The position numbers and the translations under genes were made by a program. Source: Alteromonas sp. 1_MG-2023 (GTDB lineage: Bacteria; Pseudomonadota; Gammaproteobacteria; Enterobacterales; Alteromonadaceae). Taken from it: a DNA stretch of 64,000 nucleotides. The DNA is taken from assembly GCF_030547075.1 (NCBI RefSeq), contig NZ_JAUOQH010000002.1, positions 1 through 64,000 of the forward strand, read 5' to 3'. Under the pieces are notes generated by a model, which was given only the letters and a program-made list of their open reading frames with translations, was not told where the DNA came from and searched no databases. The stretch's first letter is position 1; each line of letters opens with the position of its first letter. This document shows, one piece after another, positions 9,314 to 15,882 of the stretch.

Positions 9314-10507
9314 ATGCCTCGGAACGTAACCGCACTCAACGCAACTCAAGTTAAACAAGCAAAACCACAGGAAAGGGAATACAACCTAGCTGATGGTAAA
9401 GGCTTAGCTTTGCGCATTAAGCCTAATGGCTCCAAGCTATGGCTTTTTAACTATACTCGCCCTTTCACTACCCGCCGCAGTAATATTGGTATCGGCTCTT
9501 ATCCAGACGTTTCTTTGTCTGAAGCTAGAGAAGCGCGAGAAGCCTTCAGAAAACTCCTAGCTAAAGATATTGATCCGAAGGAACATAAAGATAAGGAAAG
9601 AGACAAAGCCACTCTAGCTACAGAATCAACATTTAAGAAAGTAGCACAGCAGTGGTTTACCATACATGCAAGCAAAGTATCAGAAGGAACGTTGAAGAAT
9701 ATAAAGCGTTCATTTGATAATGATGTCTTTCCGCTTGTAGGAAATGTTCCAATTGCGCAATTAACAGCGCCCAAAGCGATAGAGGTGCTAAATGTCATTA
9801 TTGGTCGGAACAGTCATGAGATTGCCCGCAAGGTAGCTAGGCGAATGAATAGTGTTATGACATATGCCGTGAATGCAGGCATTGTTCACCACAATCCATT
9901 AATTGGTATAAAAGAGCTAATACCTTCAACGAAAGTTAAACACCAACCAACTATATCTCCCGATGAATTACCAGAGCTAATGAAAGCTCTAAGATATTCA
10001 CAAGCTAAAATAATTACACGTTGCTTAATTGAATTTCAATTACATACGATGGTTCGCCCTGGCGAAGCGGCTGAAGCCAAATGGTCAGAAATCGACTTCA
10101 AAGAAAGTATATGGGCTATTCCTGCTGATCGTATGAAAATGGATAGGCCTCACTTGGTACCGCTTACCCCTCAGGTTTTAGAACTTTTGGAATTAATTAA
10201 ACCTCTAAGTTTTCATCGTGAATATATATTTCCCTCTCACATTGACCCCAAAAAACCTGCCAACAAGCAATCAGCAAACAAGGCTTTGCGTGATATGGGT
10301 TTCCGTGGCCGCTTAGTTGCACATGGCATGAGAGCGCTAGCAAGTACCACACTGAATGAGGAAGGCTTTGATCATGATGTTATCGAGGCTGCACTTGCCC
10401 ACAAAGACGAAAATGAAGTGAGAGCCGCATATAACCGCGCGCAATATCTAGAACGCCGCCGGTCAATGATGGAGTGGTGGTCAATTCGAATAGTTAAAAG
10501 CGTTTAA
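9314..10507 (+). CDS. int: P4-type tyrosine integrase
   Basis: A site-specific recombinase of 397 aa that would integrate and excise the element at tRNA-Leu. The N-terminal DUF4102 arm-binding domain is visible (MPRNVTALNATQVKQAKP, LADGKGLALRI). The catalytic domain has the first Arg in HTMVRPGEAAE, HGMRALASTTLNE (H-x-x-R), His in ALAHKDENEVR and Tyr in AAYNRAQY. The ATG at 9314 gives the usual family N terminus. An in-frame ATG at 9287 lies inside repeats and is less likely. Gene position next to attL is typical. Confidence 0.93.
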   Translation: MPRNVTALNATQVKQAKPQEREYNLADGKGLALRIKPNGSKLWLFNYTRPFTTRRSNIGIGSYPDVSLSEAREAREAFRKLLAKDIDPKEHKDKERDKATLATESTFKKVAQQWFTIHASKVSEGTLKNIKRSFDNDVFPLVGNVPIAQLTAPKAIEVLNVIIGRNSHEIARKVARRMNSVMTYAVNAGIVHHNPLIGIKELIPSTKVKHQPTISPDELPELMKALRYSQAKIITRCLIEFQLHTMVRPGEAAEAKWSEIDFKESIWAIPADRMKMDRPHLVPLTPQVLELLELIKPLSFHREYIFPSHIDPKKPANKQSANKALRDMGFRGRLVAHGMRALASTTLNEEGFDHDVIEAALAHKDENEVRAAYNRAQYLERRRSMMEWWSIRIVKSV

Positions 10508-10521
10508 TAGTAGAGGTAGAT

Positions 10522-11148
10522 ATGTCAGTAGATGATAATTACGTGAAAGCAATGAACTTTCTTCAAGAGAGTATCCAAATTTTAAATGTTGATGGTTTGA
10601 GTGAGCTTTCTGAAACAGAAATTGAAACATTTTTTATTGAAAGGGCCTCTACTATTTCTTTTCCAAAAAAAGAATTTGATTCAATTGTTGATGGTTCCGA
10701 TTTTGATCCAGCATTTGAAATAATTAGCTACTACGCTGATTCAATCGATGGGCTTTCCCGTAAACAGTTCTCAATTGTTTGGTCCTTAATGGAAAACCTA
10801 TTCTTTTTAGGTAGGACAGTTGGAGTTGCTAAAGGGTTAACCGATAAGCATGAGACTTTGAAAGAATATACTCGATTTATTAAGCGTAAAATACAACCTG
10901 ACACTATGGCGAAAGATCTTTACGCCAAAGCTGGCGCCAAGAAATTTCTCAAAAGCCGTGAAGCTGCATTTAGATGGATGAATGAAACATTACATGAAAA
11001 CCCTAATATATCTAAAAATCGGCTGGCAGCGATGCTCGAGGCTAAAAGTAAGGAAGAAGGTCTTATTTTCGGAAGGGTAATTCCAGAAGGAACAGCAAAA
11101 GATTACGCAAGAAAGTGTATAAATGACTTTCTTCGAGGGGTTGAATAG
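10522..11148 (+). CDS. Unknown satellite protein, 208 aa
   Basis: I do not recognise this protein. It follows int by 14 bases and has a good GTAGAGGTAG ribosome site, so it is probably co-expressed. The N half is acidic and helical (ETEIETFFIERAS). The C half is basic with segments like NPNISKNRLAAMLEAKSKEEG and ends in KDYARKCINDFLRG, which could be a DNA-binding or replication-linked domain. No signal peptide or membrane segment is seen. Confidence 0.75.
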   Translation: MSVDDNYVKAMNFLQESIQILNVDGLSELSETEIETFFIERASTISFPKKEFDSIVDGSDFDPAFEIISYYADSIDGLSRKQFSIVWSLMENLFFLGRTVGVAKGLTDKHETLKEYTRFIKRKIQPDTMAKDLYAKAGAKKFLKSREAAFRWMNETLHENPNISKNRLAAMLEAKSKEEGLIFGRVIPEGTAKDYARKCINDFLRGVE

Positions 11149-11160
11149 AGCTTCCAATAG

Positions 11161-11177
11161 TTGATAGCGCTATTCAA
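11161..11177. promoter_or_regulatory. Dyad before the AlpA gene
   Basis: TTGATAGCGCTATTCAA has a perfect ATAGCGCTAT palindrome with near-symmetric flanks, about 80 bases upstream of the alpA-like start. It could be an operator for the regulators encoded just downstream. No direct evidence identifies the binder. Confidence 0.35.
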
Positions 11178-11254
11178 GGGTTATAAGTAAATTCTAAATT
11201 AGTTTTAATCACCAAAGTCCAATGAGACATAACAAGACATATATAGGTGATTAA

Positions 11255-11533
11255 ATGACTACCCCAAACTACAAAATTATTCGTTTTGATGAAGCAGCTA
11301 AAATGGTGGGTAAAGGGCGCTCAACCCTTTGGCATGACATAAAAGAGCGGCGCTTTATCCCCCCTCTAAGCTTAGGCTCACGTTCTTCAGGCTTTATCGA
11401 GTCTGAGGTTCAAGCAATGATCGCCGCCCGGGCTGTTGGCTTTACGAATGAGCAAATCAAGGATTTGATTACGAAGTTAATGCTTAAACGTAAAGAAACT
11501 GCAAGTCGCCTTCTAGATACCATTGCGGCTTAA
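11255..11533 (+). CDS. AlpA-family transcriptional regulator
   Basis: A 92-aa winged-helix regulator of the phage AlpA type, with the HTH region FDEAAKMVGKGRSTLWHDIKERRFIPPLSLGSRSSGF and the typical basic wing. In P4-like elements and PICIs, AlpA proteins activate excision or satellite genes. The start has an AGGTGATTAA site. It begins a tight run of four short genes (11255-12251), which suggests one operon of early control genes. Confidence 0.88.
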   Translation: MTTPNYKIIRFDEAAKMVGKGRSTLWHDIKERRFIPPLSLGSRSSGFIESEVQAMIAARAVGFTNEQIKDLITKLMLKRKETASRLLDTIAA

Positions 11534-11542
11534 GGGGGAAGT

Positions 11543-11761
11543 ATGACAAACCACAATGAAAAGATTAAACCAATCTTAAAAAGCAAAGAGTTTGCAAACT
11601 TGATTGGTATCCATGAAGACAACCTTCGCAAATCTAGAAGCACCGGCTATCTGCTAGGCCGTAAAGCACCAGCTCACGTTAAATTAGGCAGAATGATTAG
11701 GTACAAGCGCGAAGACATTATTGCTTGGATAGATGAAGCACGTGTTGAGGTGGCCGCATGA
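11543..11761 (+). CDS. Excisionase-like HTH protein
   Basis: A basic 72-aa protein with an HTH_17/excisionase-like fold: KEFANLIGIHEDNLRKSR, then VKLGRMIRYKREDIIAWID. Such proteins bend DNA for excision or act as small repressors. A strong AAGGGGGAAG site precedes it, nine bases after the AlpA-like gene. Its stop overlaps the next start (ATGA). Excisionase is an inference from size and location. Confidence 0.8.
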   Translation: MTNHNEKIKPILKSKEFANLIGIHEDNLRKSRSTGYLLGRKAPAHVKLGRMIRYKREDIIAWIDEARVEVAA

Positions 11762-11847
11762 TAGACACGTTCCCAATGCTAGAACCTGAAGCTTTAAAGC
11801 TCGATCACCCCCATTCGAAAATTTGCCCTGTGAGGAAGCAGTTATGA
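11758..11847 (+). CDS. Candidate 29-aa translationally coupled peptide
   Basis: A 30-codon frame starting MIDTFPMLEPEALK overlaps the upstream stop as ATGA at 11758 and the downstream start as ATGA at 11844. Overlaps at both ends suggest translational coupling, either as a small protein or as a coupling leader. It has no recognised domain and could be a chance frame. The DNA between the neighbouring genes is otherwise unexplained. Confidence 0.4.
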   Translation: MIDTFPMLEPEALKLDHPHSKICPVRKQL

Positions 11848-12251
11848 ACAAGCAAAAAAAAGCTGCCCCGACAGGCAGCGAATTTAAACCGTTAACCAAG
11901 ACTAATATCGCGGAAAACAAGAGACCTTACAAGGTTGAATTAGCACTCAACTCAATTCTTCACAACGGGCCACGAGGAATCACGCAACCAGAGGCATTTA
12001 CTAGCTATCGAGAGTCGTGTTTACACACCACGATAAGCTCTCTTAAGCATGAGAAAGGAATTAATTTTATTTCTCAGCCTGATTTTAACACTGTGGTTTA
12101 CTTTAACCAGAAGCCGTTTAGCCGTTATTGGTTGGCTAGTGATAAAGACAGAGTGAACGCCCTTAAGCTTTTGAATGCTTATAGGTCTAATCGTGGCCTT
12201 ACAAAGGTCAGTTACGAAGCCTGGCACAAACCAGATTATAAAGCAGCGTAG
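11844..12251 (+). CDS. Unknown satellite protein, 135 aa
   Basis: This protein is not recognised with certainty. It starts at ATG 11844 after a TGAGGAAGCAG site; a TTG start at 11823 is less likely. The middle part (KVELALNSILHNGPRGITQPEAF, then a segment rich in hydroxyl residues) looks like a winged-helix domain often seen in small phage proteins that must discriminate DNA. The C terminus is basic. It is the last gene of the early run and is followed at once by a terminator-like hairpin. Confidence 0.75.
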   Translation: MNKQKKAAPTGSEFKPLTKTNIAENKRPYKVELALNSILHNGPRGITQPEAFTSYRESCLHTTISSLKHEKGINFISQPDFNTVVYFNQKPFSRYWLASDKDRVNALKLLNAYRSNRGLTKVSYEAWHKPDYKAA

Positions 12252-12260
12252 CCGTTATGG

Positions 12261-12300
12261 TTACCCTTTATCGGGTAATTTTTTACCCATTCTAGGGTAA
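12261..12300. promoter_or_regulatory. Two TTACCC-N6-GGGTAA dyads, terminator and operator
   Basis: TTACCC-N6-GGGTAA occurs twice (12261-12278 and 12283-12300), exactly 22 bases apart. The first copy is followed by six T residues, so it can end the early transcript. The pair lies 20 bases before the putative replication gene, where an autoregulatory operator is expected. Both functions may be combined. Confidence 0.65.
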
Positions 12301-12319
12301 TCGTGCTGGGGAGAATGTT

Positions 12320-13063
12320 GTGCCAAGAGATAAAATATATACTGTCTGTCCTGAGAAAATTTTCCTCTGTACCCAAGTCATTGAGCTTAGTAGCCTTTTA
12401 GATGCAGCGATTATAGGTGACCTATTTTATTGGTTAGCAAAAGGTGAGAGGCCATGGAGAAAAGCTGAAGATTACGCAGAAATGTTCAAAGTAGATGCTA
12501 AGACGATACTGCGTCACTTCGATAGGTTAACTGACGAACTTAAATATTTAAGTAGAAAAAGGACCAGGTTAAATAATGGCAAGTATGGAGCTTACAAGTT
12601 CAGTCATAATCAAACTAAGAGTTCAAAAGCCTTGTTGTCTATTTATAAAGGAATCTTACAAAATTCTGATATAGCAAATGACTTTGGGGAGTTTAATCAA
12701 GAAGAACCAGAGTACAAAGAGGTGCCAAGCATTCAGCTTTTACATATTGGTTCGATTACAGAGCTGAAGTGCTACAAATCCTCTTACCTATTGGGGCGAC
12801 TATGTTGGGCTGAGGTGGCTAGAGGACAGGAAGAACTGTTCTTTTCTAGCAAGTCGCATTTTGCAAGCTGGTCCGGTTTGCAGCGAAAAACCGCGATCAG
12901 GGTGCTGGATAAGCTGAAAGTAAAAGGGATTGTTGACTACGATTGTTCGGATGAGTCATTAGTAGTGAGAACGCATAGCTGCCGCTTACATGACTTTTTC
13001 ACCTCTTATATGGATGAAAAGCAAGAAGTCCGCAAAGAAAACCTAATGAGCCTTGTAGCATAG
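12320..13063 (+). CDS. Putative replication initiator with two winged-helix segments
   Basis: A 247-aa protein with GTG start at 12320 behind a GGGGAGAAT site. Two HTH-like segments are visible: EDYAEMFKVDAKTILRHFDRL near the N terminus and GLQRKTAIRVLDKLKVKGIV near the C terminus. Paired winged helices are typical of iteron-binding plasmid initiators. Four 22-bp iterons begin 23 bases after its stop, and two dyads lie just before its start. No sequence family is recognised with certainty; the function is inferred from fold-like motifs and the flanking repeats. Confidence 0.65.
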   Translation: MPRDKIYTVCPEKIFLCTQVIELSSLLDAAIIGDLFYWLAKGERPWRKAEDYAEMFKVDAKTILRHFDRLTDELKYLSRKRTRLNNGKYGAYKFSHNQTKSSKALLSIYKGILQNSDIANDFGEFNQEEPEYKEVPSIQLLHIGSITELKCYKSSYLLGRLCWAEVARGQEELFFSSKSHFASWSGLQRKTAIRVLDKLKVKGIVDYDCSDESLVVRTHSCRLHDFFTSYMDEKQEVRKENLMSLVA

Positions 13064-13085
13064 ACAAAACGACGAGCAATTAACC

Positions 13086-13173
13086 ACTGGTCAAAATGTC
13101 CTTTGGTACTGGTCAAAATATCCTTTGGTACTGGTCAAAATATCCTCTGGTATTGGTCAAAATGTCCTATAGA
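13086..13173. repeat. Four 22-bp iterons, candidate replication origin
   Basis: Four head-to-tail 22-bp repeats start at 13086, 13108, 13130 and 13152. They share the core TGGTCAAAATRTCC; the last copy is the most diverged. The period is exactly two helical turns. There are no spacers, so this is not a CRISPR array. It directly follows the putative initiator gene, as in iteron-type plasmid origins. Confidence 0.85.
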
Positions 13174-13175
13174 AC

Positions 13176-13217
13176 AGTTTCTTTGTAATAGTTTCTTTGT
13201 AACAGTTTCGTAGTAAT
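13176..13217. repeat. Three 14-bp direct repeats beside the iterons
   Basis: AGTTTCTTTGTAAT-type units occur at 13176, 13190 and 13204, the third diverged (AGTTTCGTAGTAAT). They start three bases after the iteron array, like the tandem 13-mers in many origins where strands open. An imperfect hairpin (GCCGA ... TCGGC, 13223-13246) follows. Confidence 0.7.
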
Positions 13218-13271
13218 AGCTGGCCGACTTTTTTCAAAAGTTCGGCGCAACTAAAAATAACCTACATACAA

Positions 13272-13448
13272 CTAGCTGGTGGGTTTGTGCTGAAGCTTTA
13301 GTTGGCAAGCATCTTTTACCCACTCAGAGAAAGCCTGGTTAGTTTTGGCTCTGTCTTCATCAATTTTGGATAGAAGATCATCTTCAAAACGAATTTGCTT
13401 TCTTGTTGAACCTAAGCGTTCAAAACTTTTTTTGTTTTTATCTTGCAT
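13272..13448 (-). CDS. Ribbon-helix-helix repressor-like protein, 58 aa
   Basis: A minus-strand frame of 58 aa starting MQDKNKKSFERLG. RKQIRFEDDLLSKIDEDR followed by AFSEWVKDACQLKL fits a ribbon-helix-helix protein, close in style to the YlcI/YnfO (DUF3950) family. It is divergent from the three small genes at 13531-14272. Two copies of GGTACGTACC lie in the shared upstream region, one touching its start codon. This strongly suggests autoregulation and control of the plus-strand operon. Confidence 0.75.
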   Translation of the reverse strand: MQDKNKKSFERLGSTRKQIRFEDDLLSKIDEDRAKTNQAFSEWVKDACQLKLQHKPTS

Positions 13449-13449
13449 T

Positions 13450-13486
13450 GGTACGTACCGCCTGATACTTTTATTTGGTACGTACC
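13450..13486. promoter_or_regulatory. Twin GGTACGTACC operators
   Basis: A perfect 10-bp palindrome GGTACGTACC occurs at 13450-13459 and 13477-13486, spaced 27 bases. The right copy extends to TTGGTACGTACCAA. The pair lies between the divergent RHH gene (start 13448) and the small gene at 13531, the place for an operator shared by both promoters. Confidence 0.8.
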
Positions 13487-13530
13487 AATATACATCAGTA
13501 ATTCAAAATGAACAAACGGAGTAATTCTCT

Positions 13531-13740
13531 ATGGCTACATCTTCAACGCCTGTGAACGGCGAAACAGTAAAACCTGAAAGTTATACCTTTTTTTCAGTAA
13601 TCGAAAATAAGGCCCCTTACAAGATTGTTGAAACAGATATTGAAACGGTTGAAAGGGCGAGAGCAATTCTCGCTAAGTGTTCTCAAAGCGATCGCACTTC
13701 TAAATGTTTTGCGATACGAAAAGAAACCATTTTTAACTAA
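13531..13740 (+). CDS. Unknown small satellite protein, 69 aa
   Basis: Not recognised. It has an ACGGAGTAATT ribosome site that recurs before the next gene. The protein has a short Ser/Thr-rich start and a compact central part (YTFFSVIENKAPYKIVE, then a helical segment with two Cys). No membrane segment is present. It is the first of three short genes facing the RHH operators. Confidence 0.65.
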   Translation: MATSSTPVNGETVKPESYTFFSVIENKAPYKIVETDIETVERARAILAKCSQSDRTSKCFAIRKETIFN

Positions 13741-13764
13741 CCTTTAGGAACGGAGTAATTCACC

Positions 13765-14031
13765 ATGACAACTTCAATGATAGATAAAGCGATTGAGCTT
13801 GATGATAGAAAATCAATAGCGATGGAAAAAGCAGTATCAGTTTTACGATTGGTCCAAGAGGCCTTGAACGATGGTAAAAATATGAAAGCCGAAATCATTA
13901 CTACTGCGATTGCGACCGCGACAGACCTAATTGATGAAGCAAAAACAGCTGATGCAGCGTTTTTGTCGGAACAAATTGAATCAGGGCTACATATTCGCTT
14001 TACTCAAGAGGAGGCACCGAAACATGTCTAA
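13765..14031 (+). CDS. Unknown small satellite protein, 88 aa
   Basis: Not recognised. The sequence is almost entirely helical and acidic (KAVSVLRLVQEALNDGK, then an Ala/Thr-rich helix), which suggests a small helical bundle or dimer. It is preceded by ACGGAGTAATTC, the same site as its upstream neighbour. Its last eight bases are shared with the next gene (ATGTCTAA). Confidence 0.65.
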   Translation: MTTSMIDKAIELDDRKSIAMEKAVSVLRLVQEALNDGKNMKAEIITTAIATATDLIDEAKTADAAFLSEQIESGLHIRFTQEEAPKHV

Positions 14032-14272
14032 TAGTGATAACGTAAGCCAGGGAACTATCATAAACAATCAACCTGATCAGCTAGCAACTTCTGCAAGTGA
14101 AGTTACAGCTATAACAAACCAGTCTTTCAAATCTATTCATGAGCTGGCCCATACAATACAGGGGTACATATTGGATAACGTTCACGAATTGGAGCCACAA
14201 CATGACAGTGTTTTACATGCTTTGTTAGAACAAGTGAAAGTTGAATGTACGGAAGGTGCTACTGGCCTGTAA
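14024..14272 (+). CDS. Unknown small satellite protein, 82 aa
   Basis: Not recognised. The start at ATG 14024 has a strong AAGAGGAGGCACC site and overlaps the upstream stop by eight bases. The first half (to about residue 40) is polar and Asn/Gln/Ser/Thr-rich; the second half is helical (KSIHELAHTIQGYILDNVHE). It ends the short operon, and a terminator follows after about 30 bases. Confidence 0.65.
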   Translation: MSNSDNVSQGTIINNQPDQLATSASEVTAITNQSFKSIHELAHTIQGYILDNVHELEPQHDSVLHALLEQVKVECTEGATGL

Positions 14273-14304
14273 GTTGGTTTTAGCAATGTATTTCTCAATA
14301 GAAT

Positions 14305-14333
14305 AAAAAGCCGACTTATTAGTCGGTTTTTTT
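14305..14333 (+). terminator. Rho-independent terminator between early and capsid operons
   Basis: The stem CCGAC/GTCGG, extended by A-T pairs, with loop TTATTA is followed by seven T residues. It separates the small-gene operon from the capsid operon, which must then have its own promoter. Confidence 0.8.
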
Positions 14334-14378
14334 ATAAGTGTCACAACACAGCCTATAACGTTAAAAATCCCCGCAAAT

Positions 14379-14410
14379 TAGAATAGTGAATATATGAATT
14401 GCATTCACTA
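14379..14410 (+). promoter_or_regulatory. Dyad and possible promoter before the capsid operon
   Basis: A perfect inverted repeat TAGTGAAT-N11-ATTCACTA (14384-14391 and 14403-14410) ends six bases before the first ATG of the capsid operon. TAGAAT (14379-14384) could be a -10 box, although no good -35 is seen. No ribosome site fits between the dyad and the start. An activator or repressor operator is likely, and the mRNA may be nearly leaderless. Confidence 0.5.
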
Positions 14411-14415
14411 GCCCA

Positions 14416-14844
14416 ATGAAACTAACAGAAACCAAATTTACTAAAGCTGAAGTTTTGCATCACGCGAACGTATCGAGCACTCAATTTAATAATTGGGTTT
14501 TGAGGGGATATATTCCGCGATCTGTACTTGGTTTTAAGTTGGAAAGCTTAACCAGGGCAAAGTACTCAGTTCTTATTATTGCTTATTGCCGGTTACTTAA
14601 CTATCACACTGGCCCACGCAAAAGTGCTTACATTGCACTGTTGAAGCAAGCATTCATCAAAATTGCAAAGACTGACGAATTTAGCCCAGATTTCGTTTTC
14701 GCAATAGATGGCTGGGGCAAAGCGAAAGACTGTGGGCTATTTGAAAACTCAAACATAGCTAGGCAATTGTTTTCACGACAATGCGCAATAGTGCCAGCCG
14801 GCAAAACAATCACCACCCTAAGAGAAACACTCGACCATGACTAA
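14416..14844 (+). CDS. HTH protein heading the capsid operon, possible packaging factor
   Basis: A 142-aa protein with an N-terminal MerR-like HTH (FTKAEVLHHANVSSTQFNNWVLRGYIP) and a mixed C-terminal part containing two Cys. No family is recognised firmly. An HTH protein in first place before head genes is where phages and PICIs usually carry a small terminase, so a packaging-specificity role is possible; a regulator is equally possible. It overlaps the protease gene by eight bases (ATGACTAA). No ribosome site is visible at its start. Confidence 0.7.
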   Translation: MKLTETKFTKAEVLHHANVSSTQFNNWVLRGYIPRSVLGFKLESLTRAKYSVLIIAYCRLLNYHTGPRKSAYIALLKQAFIKIAKTDEFSPDFVFAIDGWGKAKDCGLFENSNIARQLFSRQCAIVPAGKTITTLRETLDHD

Positions 14845-15562
14845 CCCAATAGAAATACAAGCGTTTAGCAGCAACAACCAAATTCACATCGATGATGATA
14901 TAGGCCGTGATGGTATTACAGCAAAACAAATTAAAGAGGAATTGAGCAACCATCGAGGATCAATTGAGATTCATATTAACTCGGCGGGGGGGGCTGTTAC
15001 CGAAGGAATAGCAATCTACAACATGTTGAAAGCTTATTCTGGGAAAAAGACGGTGTTTATTGACTCTCTGGCCGCTTCAATGGCCTCAGTAATTGCCATG
15101 GCTGGCGATACCATACTGATGCCTTCAAATGGTTTGATGATGATTCACAACCCTTGGGGTGTTTCAACAGGCCAAGCAATCGAACATCGCAAAACTGCCG
15201 ACCTACTAGATGTGATGAAAGCTTCAATGTTAGCGGCCTATATATCAAAGACAGGGTTAGAAGAAAGTGAAGTTTCTCAACTGATGGATCAGGAAACCTG
15301 GATGAATGGCGAAGATTGCTTTGAGAAAGGGTTTATTGATGGCCTTACCGATTCAGTTAGCCAAGATGCAGTTAATGCTAAATTTGAACGAGTGTGCGTT
15401 GCCAAACAAGCCGAGATCAAACAAAGCCAACACTCTTTTGCTGCTGACGTTCGCCAGAGCGCTGCAAAAATTTGCGAACACAGAAAAATTCCCCAGCCCA
15501 CCAACTTATTTAATTCACAACAAACTACACCTAAACATTATAGCGAGATAAAAAATGTCTAA
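14837..15562 (+). CDS. ClpP-like (S14) prohead maturation protease
   Basis: A 241-aa head protease of the ClpP superfamily used by many HK97-type phages. It has the ClpP oxyanion segment INSAGGAVTEGIAIYN, the nucleophile Ser81 in SLAASMASV and the catalytic His104 in MMIHNPWG. The acidic partner should lie in the following helix region. Beyond residue ~190 the tail is polar and could act as scaffold or delivery segment. It lies two genes before the capsid protein and overlaps both neighbours by eight bases, so it is translationally coupled. Confidence 0.92.
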   Translation: MTNPIEIQAFSSNNQIHIDDDIGRDGITAKQIKEELSNHRGSIEIHINSAGGAVTEGIAIYNMLKAYSGKKTVFIDSLAASMASVIAMAGDTILMPSNGLMMIHNPWGVSTGQAIEHRKTADLLDVMKASMLAAYISKTGLEESEVSQLMDQETWMNGEDCFEKGFIDGLTDSVSQDAVNAKFERVCVAKQAEIKQSQHSFAADVRQSAAKICEHRKIPQPTNLFNSQQTTPKHYSEIKNV

Positions 15563-15881
15563 TATCGAATCATTGTATTCAAAAAAGTTTAAGGCCGAAA
15601 AAGATGAAGTTTCTTTCACGGCTAAGTCTAAAAAGCTTCACTTGCTACTGGAAGAGCGTGAAAACGTTTCGCGCTTTACTTTATCGTTGAAAGGTCAAAA
15701 AGAATTTATCGCGGTTTTCAGCACTAATGGGCAATCGGGAAACTTTTTTGAAATTCCAACATTTGAAGGTGAGACGTATAAATTGACATTTACTACAGCC
15801 GGACAAATGACCTCAGACTCTAATGACGAAATGAAGAGCAGCCCCTCATCAGCGTCCGTATCTGCAATATGGGAGCAATAA
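15555..15881 (+). CDS. Small capsid-operon protein, possible decoration protein
   Basis: A 108-aa protein of no recognised family, between prohead protease and major capsid protein. That position often holds a decoration or scaffold protein. The sequence looks beta-rich (RFTLSLKGQKEFIAVFST, then YKLTFTTAG) with a polar Ser-rich tail. Its start overlaps the protease stop (ATGTCTAA) and its stop is one base from the capsid start. A structural role is inferred from location only. Confidence 0.7.
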   Translation: MSNIESLYSKKFKAEKDEVSFTAKSKKLHLLLEERENVSRFTLSLKGQKEFIAVFSTNGQSGNFFEIPTFEGETYKLTFTTAGQMTSDSNDEMKSSPSSASVSAIWEQ

Positions 15882-15882
15882 A

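Noticed and set aside
13086-13173. CRISPR array
   Set aside because: The 22-bp units are head to tail without spacers and sit next to an initiator-like gene; they are iterons.
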